A stretch of 64,000 nt of DNA from NCBI RefSeq assembly GCF_003284895.1, contig NZ_QMDV01000001.1, positions 213,080-277,079 on the forward strand, written 5' to 3'. Below are positions 50,897 through 59,922 of this stretch, piece by piece. How positions within the stretch are numbered: position 1 is the first letter of the stretch; each line of letters starts with the position of its first letter. The notes beneath the pieces were generated by a model. It searched no databases. It was given only the letters and a program-made list of their open reading frames with translations, and was not told where the DNA came from. The DNA is from Pontibacter arcticus (GTDB lineage: Bacteria > Bacteroidota > Bacteroidia > Cytophagales > Hymenobacteraceae). Position numbers and translations under genes: made by a program.

Positions 50897-52363
50897 TTAT
50901 TCCATATTGAGTTTCATGTCCGGCGTGTTAAGCTCGAAACCAACTCGTCTGTTCTTAGATCGTGCAGTTGCAGTTCTTGATTTAGACTGACGCTCGTTCA
51001 CTTTTACAAGTGGCTGCGTTTCGCCGTAACCTTTTACTACCAATCTGTTACCGTTCTGAATACCTCTTTCCAGTAAGTAATCTTTTACCGCCTGTGCTCT
51101 ACGCTCAGATAGAATCTGGTTGTACTCAGCAGAACCGATGTGGTCAGCATGACCTTTGATCAATAATACGTGGTCAGGATATTTCTGCAGGGCTACTACG
51201 ATGCTATCAAGTAATTGCTTGTAACCGTCCTGAACACGAGCCTGATCAAATTCGAAACGAACTTTTTCTTTCATCAACTCAAGTGTACGGGCATCCAGTT
51301 CAGGGCAACCACCTTTATCAGCTGGGCCGGCAGAGTTAGGGCAAAGGTCTTCGTTATCTGGAACACCATCACCATCAGAATCTACCGGGCAACCATCAGC
51401 ACCAACCTGTACACCTGCTGGCGTATCCGGGCACTTATCAGCAGCATCTGCTACGCCATCACCGTCACCATCCGGGCAACCTTGTGTAGCTGCAGTACCA
51501 GCTTGGTCTGGGCACTGGTCATTTTTATCTGCTATACCATCACCGTCTTTATCAGGGCAACCACCTAAGTTAGCTACACCTGCTTCAGTAGGGCACTCAT
51601 CCTGGTAGTCAGCAACACCATCGCCGTCAGTATCAACTGGGCAACCGTTTTTATCTACCGTTACACCAGTTGGAGTATCAGGGCATTTGTCTCTTCTATC
51701 CGGAACACCATCCATATCAGTATCTTTAGCTTTACCTAAGTTAAAGCCAAGGCCGATGTTGTGCTGCAGGAAGTTGTCGTTGTTACCAGTCTCATAGCCG
51801 TCAATTTTATCAGCACCAGAGATCAGGTAGTTTGTTTCTACGAAGGCACTAACGGCATCAGAGAAACGGAAACGAAGACCAGCACCACCTTTAGCGGCAC
51901 CAGTAAAGAAGTTTTCATTATCTCCCATAGAGCCATCCTGACGCGTAGCATCAGTTTTACCCCACAAAGCACCACCTGCTATCTGCAGGTATGGTCCGAT
52001 AAAGGCATCTTCTTTCAGGATTTTGCCGTTGTTAAGCTTTACACGCAGGGCCAGCATACCTGTACCTAACTGAGCATCAAACTTAGCACCTGCACGGTTG
52101 GCTTCTGCACTACCGTAAGTTAAGTGTAAACCACCATCAAACGACGGGCTGATATAGCGGTTCAGGTTTAAACCACCACCCCATTCCAGTTTTTCACTTT
52201 CCCAGAGCTGGTTTTCAACCTCGCCTCTATACTGTAAAGCACTTCCGTATATCTGAAGGTTTGTTTTTTGGTCAGCGCTTTGTGCTTGCGCAGTGTAACC
52301 TACTGTCAGCATGGCTGCCACGGTTAGCGCACTTGTACATAGTTTTGTTAGTTGTGTTCGCAT
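50897..52363 (-). CDS. OmpA-family outer-membrane protein with thrombospondin type 3 repeats
   Basis: The 488-residue precursor has a signal peptide (ending TAQAQ), an N-terminal beta-barrel-like region (about 28-220), five thrombospondin type 3 calcium-binding repeats of the form DxDGDGVxDxxDxCP (about 223-355), and a C-terminal OmpA peptidoglycan-binding domain with GHADHIGSAEYNQILSERRAQAV. It anchors the outer membrane to the peptidoglycan, with the calcium repeats as a rigid stalk between. The ATG at 52363 starts the signal peptide. The sequence has high-expression codons and a long A+T-rich upstream region. It is the sort of abundant OmpA protein normal in this phylum. Confidence 0.93.
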   Translation of the reverse strand: MRTQLTKLCTSALTVAAMLTVGYTAQAQSADQKTNLQIYGSALQYRGEVENQLWESEKLEWGGGLNLNRYISPSFDGGLHLTYGSAEANRAGAKFDAQLGTGMLALRVKLNNGKILKEDAFIGPYLQIAGGALWGKTDATRQDGSMGDNENFFTGAAKGGAGLRFRFSDAVSAFVETNYLISGADKIDGYETGNNDNFLQHNIGLGFNLGKAKDTDMDGVPDRRDKCPDTPTGVTVDKNGCPVDTDGDGVADYQDECPTEAGVANLGGCPDKDGDGIADKNDQCPDQAGTAATQGCPDGDGDGVADAADKCPDTPAGVQVGADGCPVDSDGDGVPDNEDLCPNSAGPADKGGCPELDARTLELMKEKVRFEFDQARVQDGYKQLLDSIVVALQKYPDHVLLIKGHADHIGSAEYNQILSERRAQAVKDYLLERGIQNGNRLVVKGYGETQPLVKVNERQSKSRTATARSKNRRVGFELNTPDMKLNME

Positions 52364-52870
52364 GTTTCTTCGAAATATATTTTGATATGACAATACGTGC
52401 ATGTTTGCAATCGGTTTTAAAATGCACGAAAATTAGATAAAGCAGTATGCCTGAAACAGGCCAAATGAGATCTCAAAAAGGCTAGGAAGTAAAGTTGCTG
52501 CATACATTACATTTTTTTAGTTTCGTTTATAAGAATCCCTAACTTTTTGATACTCATACCTTAGGAGATACTTAATTTGTATTTTAGCAAGTATGGATAC
52601 TTATAACCCATACTTCTACTTACTTTCAAACTACTTACAGAAAACAAAGTTGTTTTCTGTAAAAAAAATTGTTGTAAGGTATAAAAATCACTTGTAAGCG
52701 CTATAAAAAGCAGGGCAAGCGGAACTTAAGCTATACTTTAACGAATAAAATAAAATACGCCTTAATTGCACTTTATTAATATATTTTATAATATAAAACC
52801 CTGCATTAAGTTAAATCCAAACCTGATTATTAAGCAAGCAATTGTAATCTGGTGAAAAGTAAGTAAACTG
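52364..52870. other. 507 bp A+T-rich region upstream of the OmpA gene
   Basis: Gap between the OmpA start and the 3' end of the GT9 gene at 52871. It holds a perfect 13-base inverted repeat (52635-52647 / 52650-52662) and several AAGTAT-like words. No gene or RNA family was recognised. It probably contains the OmpA promoter and a long leader. Confidence 0.5.
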
Positions 52871-53872
52871 TTACTGCCATGTGGCTTCCTTTAGCACCGC
52901 CAGCAATTGCTCGTTCCGGATATCGTAGGCACATTTAAAGTGGCCTTCAGGACAGGCTCTGTGGCCGTGTAAGCCACATGGCCTGCAATGCAAGGGCTCT
53001 TCCCGCTCAACAACTCGTGCAAAATCTGCCAATGGTCCGAAACCGAACCCAGGAATTGTAGAGCAGTAAACCGCGCAAGTAGGCGCATTAAGGGCAGAAG
53101 CCAGGTGCATGGGCCCCGAATCGTTTACATAATTAAGCTCTGCATCACGCATCAGTGCCGCCGATTGCAGCAGACTCAGGTTACCGCACAGGTTGGTTAC
53201 CTGCCTGTTTATACTTTGCGAAATGATTTCGTTGCAATATTCTTTATCGGCGGGCGAGCCCAGCAAGTATATTTTATACTTTGAATCTATAGTATTAATA
53301 AGTGTAACCCACTTTTCTTTCGGGAACTGCTTTGTAAACCATACCGAAGTAGGTGCCATACAAATAAAAGGCGCTTGTTTGTAAACCTCCACCTTAGCAA
53401 AATCAGCTTCGGAAGGGTACAGCTTTGGTTTGGCCGCAACAGCATCGGTTATACTTTGGATGAGCAGGTGGTTGCGTTCTACTTCGTGCGTACCCGAGTT
53501 AATATCGTGTTGGTAACGGCGCGTGAACAAGAGCGAGAAAGGATTTTTATCGAAACCCACCGTTTCTTTGGCCCCGGATAAAGCGGTAAGAATCCCTGTA
53601 GAGCCAAAGCGCTGTACATTTACTACCAGGTCATACTTTTGTTTGCGGATGTGCGCCAGTAACCGGAACAGGCTTTTATACTTACCTTGCTTTTTGTCCC
53701 AGATCAGGGTTTGGTTTAAAAGCGGATGATCTTTCAGTAATGATTCGTTGCCTTTCCGCACCAGGAAATCCAGCTGCGCCTGTGGGAAACGGGCGTGCAG
53801 TTTTTCGACCAGCCCAGTTGCCAGCACCACATCTCCTAAAAAAGCCGTCTGTATAATAAGAATCCGGTCCAT
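52871..53872 (-). CDS. GT9-family glycosyltransferase (heptosyltransferase-like)
   Basis: The 333-residue protein has the GT9 features ILIIQTAFLGDVVLATGL (4-21) and NDSGPMHLASAL with GFGPL near residue 280. It should transfer heptose or a similar sugar to LPS or another glycan, in the cytosol at the inner membrane. It ends with CRPCGLHGHRACPEGHFKC, a Cys cluster like the other GT9 gene at 41708. The two are not adjacent and share limited sequence, so they probably act at different steps. A minus-strand -7 box at 53890 supports its start. Confidence 0.88.
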   Translation of the reverse strand: MDRILIIQTAFLGDVVLATGLVEKLHARFPQAQLDFLVRKGNESLLKDHPLLNQTLIWDKKQGKYKSLFRLLAHIRKQKYDLVVNVQRFGSTGILTALSGAKETVGFDKNPFSLLFTRRYQHDINSGTHEVERNHLLIQSITDAVAAKPKLYPSEADFAKVEVYKQAPFICMAPTSVWFTKQFPKEKWVTLINTIDSKYKIYLLGSPADKEYCNEIISQSINRQVTNLCGNLSLLQSAALMRDAELNYVNDSGPMHLASALNAPTCAVYCSTIPGFGFGPLADFARVVEREEPLHCRPCGLHGHRACPEGHFKCAYDIRNEQLLAVLKEATWQ

Positions 53873-53889
53873 ACTTTATACTTGTGTGG

Positions 53890-53897
53890 CAAAGCTA
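53890..53897 (-). promoter_or_regulatory. -7 element of the second GT9 gene
   Basis: Reads TAGCTTTG on the minus strand, 18 bases before the start at 53872. Confidence 0.5.
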
Positions 53898-54119
53898 GTG
53901 TTTATAGCGCTTAGTTAAAAATAACAGGCATTTACGCCCTCATTATACTTTAAAAAGGCTTTTGCCGCAGTATGATTCATACTTCAGAAACTACACTTCC
54001 GGACTGCAGCTCAATCCTTACTTTTAAATCAGAATCTCAAATAAAATATGGAAAATCCCTAATTGTGTCTTAATATTGATGCCCCATTGCAAAAGCTGTA
54101 CGCCTGTTGCTCATACTTT

Positions 54120-54139
54120 TATATACTTAAAAGTATATA
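54120..54139. promoter_or_regulatory. Back-to-back heptamer palindrome
   Basis: TATATACTT (54120-54128) and AAGTATATA (54131-54139) are exact complements separated by AA, about 95 bases before the lipoprotein start. It is not next to a T-run, so it does not look like a terminator; it could be an operator. Confidence 0.35.
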
Positions 54140-54233
54140 TTAGCAGCTGAAGTTCTTGCAAAAAGAAGCTATCGTACCTTTAACCGTTTTCCAGCTGAGC
54201 GTAAGTATGATCCTCAGTGACTAATCGCTGCTT

Positions 54234-54977
54234 ATGAAAAAGTCCGCTTTATTTTCTGCCCTATCGCTTGCCTTTTTGCTGTTGCTTTCGGGTTGCGTTT
54301 CTACGTATATGCCCAATGTGCCCAACGTACCCATGTTTACCCAGCAAGGCGAAATCAGCGCAGCCGCCCACATCACACCCAAAGGAAACATAACGTTTAA
54401 CTCTGCCTATGCCGTTACCGATAAATTTGCCGTAATGCTGAACGGGTCTTACTTAAACAGCGAGCGTCGCAAGCGCGATTTCCAGCACCAGTTACTGGAA
54501 GCAGGCGGCGGTTACTTTACAACTTTTGGCCCTGGTGGCAACAGAGTGCTGGAAATATACGGCGGTATTGGCAGCGGCAGCAGCGAGCGTGTTGAAAAAG
54601 ACGAAGACGAAAAAGGCCTGATGACCTACGACCGCCGCGAAGCCGATTTTATGAAATACTTTGTGCAGGTAAACTTCAGCTCGAAACGTAAAAAATCATT
54701 GCGCCTGTTAAAGCAGGAATTTCCGCTAAACTATGGCACAGCGCTGCGTGCCAGCTACGTAAACATGGGCGACCATTTTGTAAACGGTGCGGCCGGGCTC
54801 GAAGAAGACAACATTTTTCTGGAGCCTATTTTTTATACCCGCCTTGCCCTTTCGCCTACTGTGCAATTGCAGTATACCAGCGGCGCTAACGTAGGCCTCA
54901 GAAACCGCAAATATCTGACAGCCGGCTACTCGGTGTTTTCGCTGGGCTTTGTAGTAAATATAGGTGGCAAAAGATAA
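54234..54977 (+). CDS. Outer-membrane-type lipoprotein, unknown function
   Basis: The 247-residue precursor has a lipobox (LLLSGCVS, Cys 21) and then a beta-rich body with alternating strands (GEISAAAHITPKGNITFNSAYAV, AVMLNGSYL, LTAGYSVFSLGFVVNIGG), like small beta-barrel proteins of the phylum. The final Phe/Arg-type end and aromatic strands suggest membrane insertion or association. The function is unknown. The last base of its stop codon is the first base of a class A repeat. Confidence 0.68.
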   Translation: MKKSALFSALSLAFLLLLSGCVSTYMPNVPNVPMFTQQGEISAAAHITPKGNITFNSAYAVTDKFAVMLNGSYLNSERRKRDFQHQLLEAGGGYFTTFGPGGNRVLEIYGGIGSGSSERVEKDEDEKGLMTYDRREADFMKYFVQVNFSSKRKKSLRLLKQEFPLNYGTALRASYVNMGDHFVNGAAGLEEDNIFLEPIFYTRLALSPTVQLQYTSGANVGLRNRKYLTAGYSVFSLGFVVNIGGKR

Positions 54978-55133
54978 CCTCCCCCTGCCCCCTCCTAAAA
55001 ACAGGAGAGGGTAATTGTTCAATTGTTGAAACAATTAATCTTCACAATAGATTTTGATAAGGTTTACTAACAAAATAACAATTAATTAATTTTAATAACC
55101 CCCTCCTGTTTTTAGGAGGGGGCAGGGGGAGGT
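54977..55133. repeat. REP/MITE-like element, class A, second copy
   Basis: Inverted copies (54977-55012 and 55097-55133) of the ACCTCCCCCTGCCCCCTCC unit, matching the element at 36045. The left arm begins with the last base of the stop codon of the lipoprotein gene, so the element was inserted or expanded directly at the gene end. Confidence 0.8.
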
Positions 55134-55158
55134 ACTTTTAACTCCTAACTCTTTGGCG

Positions 55159-55166
55159 TACCTTTG
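55159..55166 (+). promoter_or_regulatory. -7 promoter element of the M16 peptidase gene
   Basis: TACCTTTG is an exact consensus match 21 bases before the ATG at 55187, and lies directly after the class A element. Confidence 0.55.
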
Positions 55167-55186
55167 CAGGCTAATTTAGACACTGA

Positions 55187-56419
55187 ATGCTTGATTACCA
55201 TATCCATACATTACCGAACGGTATCCGTATCGTTCATAAACAAGTAAGCCATACTAAAATTGCCCACAGCGGTTTTCTAATGGACATCGGCAGCCGCGAC
55301 GAACTGCCACAACAACAAGGCCTTGCCCACTTCTGGGAGCACATGGCGTTTAAAGGCACCCAAAAACGTAAATCATTTCATATTATAAACAGCCTGGAGT
55401 CTGTAGGCGGCGAACTGAACGCGTACACAACCAAGGAGAAAGTATGTTTCTACAGCTCCGTGCTGGATAAGCATTTCGAGCGCTCGTTTGAGTTGCTAAC
55501 CGATATTACATTTCGCTCTGTTTTTCCGGAGCGCGAAATAGAAAAAGAACGTGGCGTTATTCTGGAAGAAATGGCCATGTACCTGGATGCGCCCGAAGAA
55601 GCCATTGTAGACGAATTTGATGCTGTAGTATTTGAAGGGCATCCGCTTGGCAACAACATACTGGGCACCAAAGAAAGCGTATCCAGCTTCCTGAAGCCGG
55701 ATTTCCAGGATTTCATCGGCCGCAACCTCAGCACCGATGCCCTCATCTTTTGCTCGGTTAGCAATCTGCCATTCGGGAAAGTAGTGAAGCTGGCCGAAAA
55801 ATTTCTGAACGATATTCCGCGCATCTCAGCAAAACGGGATCGAGTTCCTTTTACAACTTATACCCCAAAACTGATCACGCTGGAGAAACCGATTTCGCAG
55901 GCGCACTGCGTACTGGGTTGCCCGGCTTACGCCCTGAACGACGACCGACGCATTCCACTTTTCATGCTGGTAAACATTTTAGGCGGCCCCGGCATGAACT
56001 CGCGCCTGAACCTGGCGGTGCGCGAAAAACATGGCCTGGTTTATACCATTGATGCCAATTATGCAACCTACGTAGACACCGGCATGCTGAACATCTACTT
56101 CGGCACAGAGAAAAAGCAACTGAAACGCACGACTTCGCTGGTATTAAAAGAACTAAAGAAGCTCCGCGAAAAACCGCTTGGCTCGTTGCAACTACATACG
56201 GCAAAAGAGCAGATGATGGGCCAGCTGGCTATGGCCGAAGAAAGCAACATGGGCCTGATGATGATGATGGGCAAAAGTATACTCGACCAGAACCACATCG
56301 ATTCGCTGAACGAGATCTTCGACCAGATAAAGAAAATCACTTCGGGCGAACTGGTGGATATTGCCAACGATGTGTTGCGCGAAGACCAGCTTAGCTTCCT
56401 GAATTATGTACCGGCGTAG
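55187..56419 (+). CDS. M16-family zinc metallopeptidase
   Basis: The 410-residue protein has the inverted zinc motif HFWEH (48-52) with His 48, Glu 51 and His 52, plus the distal Glu ligand in ERGVILEEMAMY near residue 128. Two M16 domains of about 200 residues are visible, the second (from about 215) being inactive as usual. Such proteins form a clam-shell that cleaves small peptides, or act as processing peptidases. No signal peptide is present, so it is probably cytosolic. It has its own -7 box. An O-methyltransferase gene follows 72 bp later. Confidence 0.92.
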   Translation: MLDYHIHTLPNGIRIVHKQVSHTKIAHSGFLMDIGSRDELPQQQGLAHFWEHMAFKGTQKRKSFHIINSLESVGGELNAYTTKEKVCFYSSVLDKHFERSFELLTDITFRSVFPEREIEKERGVILEEMAMYLDAPEEAIVDEFDAVVFEGHPLGNNILGTKESVSSFLKPDFQDFIGRNLSTDALIFCSVSNLPFGKVVKLAEKFLNDIPRISAKRDRVPFTTYTPKLITLEKPISQAHCVLGCPAYALNDDRRIPLFMLVNILGGPGMNSRLNLAVREKHGLVYTIDANYATYVDTGMLNIYFGTEKKQLKRTTSLVLKELKKLREKPLGSLQLHTAKEQMMGQLAMAEESNMGLMMMMGKSILDQNHIDSLNEIFDQIKKITSGELVDIANDVLREDQLSFLNYVPA

Positions 56420-56491
56420 CGAAGCTATAATTACGAGTTACGAATTGTTGAGTTAGCACGTTATCACATTAAAAAATTAGCACATTAACCT

Positions 56492-57136
56492 ATGGAATTT
56501 CTGGATGAGGACCTGCAACGTTACGCCGAAGACCATACATCTGCGGAAAGCGAGCTGCTGCACAAAGTAAACCGCCAAACTCATTTGCAGGTACTGAAGC
56601 CGCGCATGTTGTCGGGGCATTTGCAGGGGCGTTTGCTGGCTATGTTCTCGCAGATGATCCGCCCGAAACAGGTGCTGGAAGTAGGTACTTATACCGGCTA
56701 CTCGGCTTTATGCCTGGCCGAAGGACTGCAACCCGGCGGCACCCTCCATACCATCGATAAGAACGACGAGCTCGAAAACCGGGTACGTGGCTATTTTGCT
56801 GATGCCGGCCTCACACAAAGTATAAAGTATTACCTCGGCAACGCACTGGATATAATCCCAAGTATAAACGCCACCTTTGACATCGTTTTCCTGGATGCCG
56901 ATAAGATCAACTACCCTACTTACTATGATATGGTGTTTGACAAAGTAGCGCCGGGCGGTTATATTATTGCGGATAACGTGCTCTGGAGCGGCAAAGTACT
57001 GGAAAAGTATAGAAAGAAGCTCGACGAGGATACGCTGGCCGTTATCAACTTCAACAAAAAAATACACGAAGACTCCCGCGTAGAAAACATCCTGCTGCCC
57101 GTTCGGGATGGCTTACTGGTAGCACGGAAGTTGTAG
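56492..57136 (+). CDS. O-methyltransferase, caffeoyl-CoA/catechol type
   Basis: The 214-residue protein has the SAM-binding motif VLEVGTYTGYSALCLAEGL (about 59-77), the motif TIDKNDE, and FLDADKINYPTYYD with the metal-binding Asp. This group needs a divalent metal and methylates a hydroxyl of a catechol or similar small molecule. Members of the bacterial branch act on various substrates, often unknown. Located after the M16 gene on the same strand, possibly co-transcribed. Terminator follows at 57166. Confidence 0.9.
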   Translation: MEFLDEDLQRYAEDHTSAESELLHKVNRQTHLQVLKPRMLSGHLQGRLLAMFSQMIRPKQVLEVGTYTGYSALCLAEGLQPGGTLHTIDKNDELENRVRGYFADAGLTQSIKYYLGNALDIIPSINATFDIVFLDADKINYPTYYDMVFDKVAPGGYIIADNVLWSGKVLEKYRKKLDEDTLAVINFNKKIHEDSRVENILLPVRDGLLVARKL

Positions 57137-57165
57137 CAAGTATAGATTTTATAAACCACTAGAGG

Positions 57166-57184
57166 AGCCTACGTACAGTAGGCT
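57166..57184 (+). terminator. Short terminator after the O-methyltransferase gene
   Basis: AGCCTAC (57166-57172) pairs with GTAGGCT (57178-57184), followed by a T-run. Confidence 0.7.
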
Positions 57185-57425
57185 TTTTCTTTATGGCTGC
57201 TATGCCCCTGCCGGCTCCCAAAGCCTATCGCTGCAAATGTTGATAACTTGAGGATAACTACCTTCCCTAAAATTTCCTAGACAGCAGGTAATTAACTTAA
57301 TTTTGCTTTCGTTAAAAAGGTGTCTGAACAGATTAGCTTTTAGCACTTTACCCGCTTCTTTTTCAACTGAAAGTAGAGGCTGCCCCTATTAAATTTTAGC
57401 TAAAGTATATTTTACAAGATTATCC

Positions 57426-59777
57426 ATGAGAAAACAGCTTCCTCTTCTCGTTTTATTATTTCTACCGTTGCTGGCCTGGGCGCAGGCAGTAACTGTTCCT
57501 AAAAATGTTTATTTCGCTGATATCCATTTGAAAATTTCGGATGGCGCACAGCAGGAAATTCAGAAAAAAGTAGATGCCCTGCACCGCAACCAGACCTATT
57601 TCAGAATGAAAGTAGACCTGGCCGATGCTTACTTTCCGATCATCGAGCGCGTTTTTAAAGAAGAAGGCGTTCCGGATGATTATAAGTATCTGGCACTACA
57701 GGAAAGCGGTTTGGTAGGCGATGCTATTTCTACCTCGAATGCAGTAGGCTACTGGCAGTTCAAGAAAGAGGCCGCATCGGATTTTAACCTCCGGATGGAT
57801 AATAAAGTTGACGAACGCCGCCATATTATTGAAGCCAGCCGCGGTGCTGCCAAATATTTTAAGCGTAGCAACGTGTACTACAACAACTGGTTCAACTCGT
57901 TGCTTTCATACTATTTAGGGCCAACAGGCGCAAAGTCTTACACCAACCTGGCAGACAAAGGCGCTAAAAAGATGGATGTAACGGAGAAGTCGCACCAGTA
58001 TGTACTGACCTTTCTGGCGCACAAAATTGCCTATGATAACTTTGTTGGCAAAAACACCCCTCCTGCTATCTCACTCCGTGAAATGCGGGGCACACCCGGC
58101 CAGAGCCTGGGCGATATTGCCCTGGCTACCCGTACCGACTACGCCGAACTGGAACGCTACAACAAATGGCTTTTAGGCAATTCTATTCCTTCGGATAAGG
58201 ATTATTATGTGATGGTGCCGATCAGAAGTGGTTCTACTACTCAGATCGTTGCTTCAAATACAACTACCCAACCAAGTGCTGTTGCCAAATCTGTTCCGGC
58301 AAGTATGGCTGCGGCTGCTATGGTAAAACGCAACAACCTGAACGCCCTGATTGCCCGCGAAGGCGATACCAAAGACAGACTGGCTTTACAGGCAGGCGTT
58401 TCGACACGCAAGTTTTTGAAGTATAACGACATGCGCAACTTCGATAAAATTGAAGCTGGTGCAGCGTATTATGTAGAACCTAAGCATAGCTCCGCGCAAA
58501 CAGAGTTTCACGTGGTACAGCCCGGCGAAAACATGCAGCAGATATCACAGCATTATGGCATTAAACTGCAATACCTGCAGTTTAAGAACCGCATGGGGCG
58601 CAACGAGGTGCCGCTTCCGGGCCGTGTACTTTGGCTGCAGAAACGCAGGCCAGCCAGCACACCTGTTGAAGTACGCGACCTGAGCCAGAAACAAGCCGCA
58701 TCCACCCAACCAACTACTACTACTGCCCCAACCACTGTAAAAAGCACACCGGCAAAAGTAGCAACCGCAAAGGCCGATGCCCCGAAAGAGAATTTCTTTA
58801 CACGCTTTATCAATAGCTTTAAACGCAAAAAAGCAGCTCCTGCTGAGGCCGCTCCTGTACTGGAAACACCTGTTGCTGAAGCTCCGGTAACCGAAACGGA
58901 GCCGGTAGCACCGACAGAGGTTTTTGTTGAGCCTGCCATCGACCCGAATGCAAACAAATCGGCGATGTACCCGGGCCAGCGTACTTTGCCGGCCACTAAC
59001 ACAACGCCTGCTAACACTGCGTCAGCTCCAGTTGCATCAGGTGAAGCAGAAATTGAAGATATAACACCGGAAGATGAGGGTGCCTTTACAGAAACCGCAA
59101 CTGCGCCAGCACCAAAGCCTGCCGTAGTACCTGTTAAAAAAGCAACTCCGGCTCCTGCTTCTAATAAAACAGTTGCTGTTACGCCAGCTAAAACAGACAC
59201 AACGCCTGTAAGCAGGCCTGTTATGAAAGCGGCAAAACATGCAGTGCAAAAAGGCGAAACGCTATATGGCATTTCAAGAATTTATGCTGTAACAGTTGCT
59301 GATTTAGTTGCCTGGAATAACCTAACCGACCAGCCATTAAAACTTGGCCAGGAACTGATTATTGCAGAGCCATTAAATGTACCTGCGCAGCAACAGCAAA
59401 CCACTTCAACTCCTGCTGCTGTAACCGGCACACACACTGTACTTGCAGGCGAAACGCTTTACCAGATTTCTAAAAAGTATAACGTATCGCTGCAGGACCT
59501 GAGTACCTGGAATAACCTGGTAGATAATGCCATAAAACCAGGTCAGGAATTACGTTTAACGGCACCTGCAGGCGAAGAAGAAGTTGAAGAAGAGACAAGT
59601 TCGCAGGCCGTAACTCCAATCCAAGGAGAAAGTATGTACCACACCGTGGCTTCCGGCGAAAGTATGTACCAGATATCGCGCAAGTATGGCGTAACGATTA
59701 AAGACCTGATGGAATGGAACAACAAGTCAGATTTTAATGTGAAGCCCGGCGACAAGTTATTGGTTAAACGTAAGTAG
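57426..59777 (+). CDS. MltD-like lytic transglycosylase with several LysM domains
   Basis: The 783-residue precursor has a signal peptide ending AWAQA. The SLT lytic transglycosylase domain (about 60-190) has YLALQESGLVGDA with the catalytic Glu near residue 93, and SNAVGYWQFKKEAA. A long Ala/Pro/Thr-rich linker (about 415-600) joins it to LysM repeats. Clear LysM copies include VVQPGENMQQISQHYGIK (about 365), VQKGETLYGISRIYAVTV (about 610), VLAGETLYQISKKYNVS (about 675) and VASGESMYQISRKYGVT (about 740). It cuts peptidoglycan glycan strands with 1,6-anhydro ends while the LysM domains hold the wall. Two further LysM-like segments precede the linker. Periplasmic. Confidence 0.93.
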   Translation: MRKQLPLLVLLFLPLLAWAQAVTVPKNVYFADIHLKISDGAQQEIQKKVDALHRNQTYFRMKVDLADAYFPIIERVFKEEGVPDDYKYLALQESGLVGDAISTSNAVGYWQFKKEAASDFNLRMDNKVDERRHIIEASRGAAKYFKRSNVYYNNWFNSLLSYYLGPTGAKSYTNLADKGAKKMDVTEKSHQYVLTFLAHKIAYDNFVGKNTPPAISLREMRGTPGQSLGDIALATRTDYAELERYNKWLLGNSIPSDKDYYVMVPIRSGSTTQIVASNTTTQPSAVAKSVPASMAAAAMVKRNNLNALIAREGDTKDRLALQAGVSTRKFLKYNDMRNFDKIEAGAAYYVEPKHSSAQTEFHVVQPGENMQQISQHYGIKLQYLQFKNRMGRNEVPLPGRVLWLQKRRPASTPVEVRDLSQKQAASTQPTTTTAPTTVKSTPAKVATAKADAPKENFFTRFINSFKRKKAAPAEAAPVLETPVAEAPVTETEPVAPTEVFVEPAIDPNANKSAMYPGQRTLPATNTTPANTASAPVASGEAEIEDITPEDEGAFTETATAPAPKPAVVPVKKATPAPASNKTVAVTPAKTDTTPVSRPVMKAAKHAVQKGETLYGISRIYAVTVADLVAWNNLTDQPLKLGQELIIAEPLNVPAQQQQTTSTPAAVTGTHTVLAGETLYQISKKYNVSLQDLSTWNNLVDNAIKPGQELRLTAPAGEEEVEEETSSQAVTPIQGESMYHTVASGESMYQISRKYGVTIKDLMEWNNKSDFNVKPGDKLLVKRK

Positions 59778-59830
59778 GACTAAGATTTTTTGGCTTAGAG
59801 GATTGTAAGATTCTTTCTACACCCAATGAT

Positions 59831-59863
59831 AAACGCCTGCCGAAGTATATCCGGCAGGCGTTT
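59831..59863. terminator. Bidirectional terminator with AAGTATA in its loop
   Basis: AAACGCCTGCCG (59831-59842) pairs with CGGCAGGCGTTT (59852-59863). The 9-base loop is AAGTATATC. A TATACTT follows near 59868. Confidence 0.9.
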
Positions 59864-59922
59864 TATTTATACTTTAAACTATCTCGAAATATTATTTGTC
59901 ATAACTTCCTTTGTCGTTAAAC

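Larger units (their letters stand above)
53873..54233. other. 361 bp divergent intergenic region
   Basis: Between the divergent GT9 gene and an exported lipoprotein gene. It holds the GT9 -7 box and the heptamer palindrome at 54120-54139. No RNA gene was seen. Confidence 0.5.
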
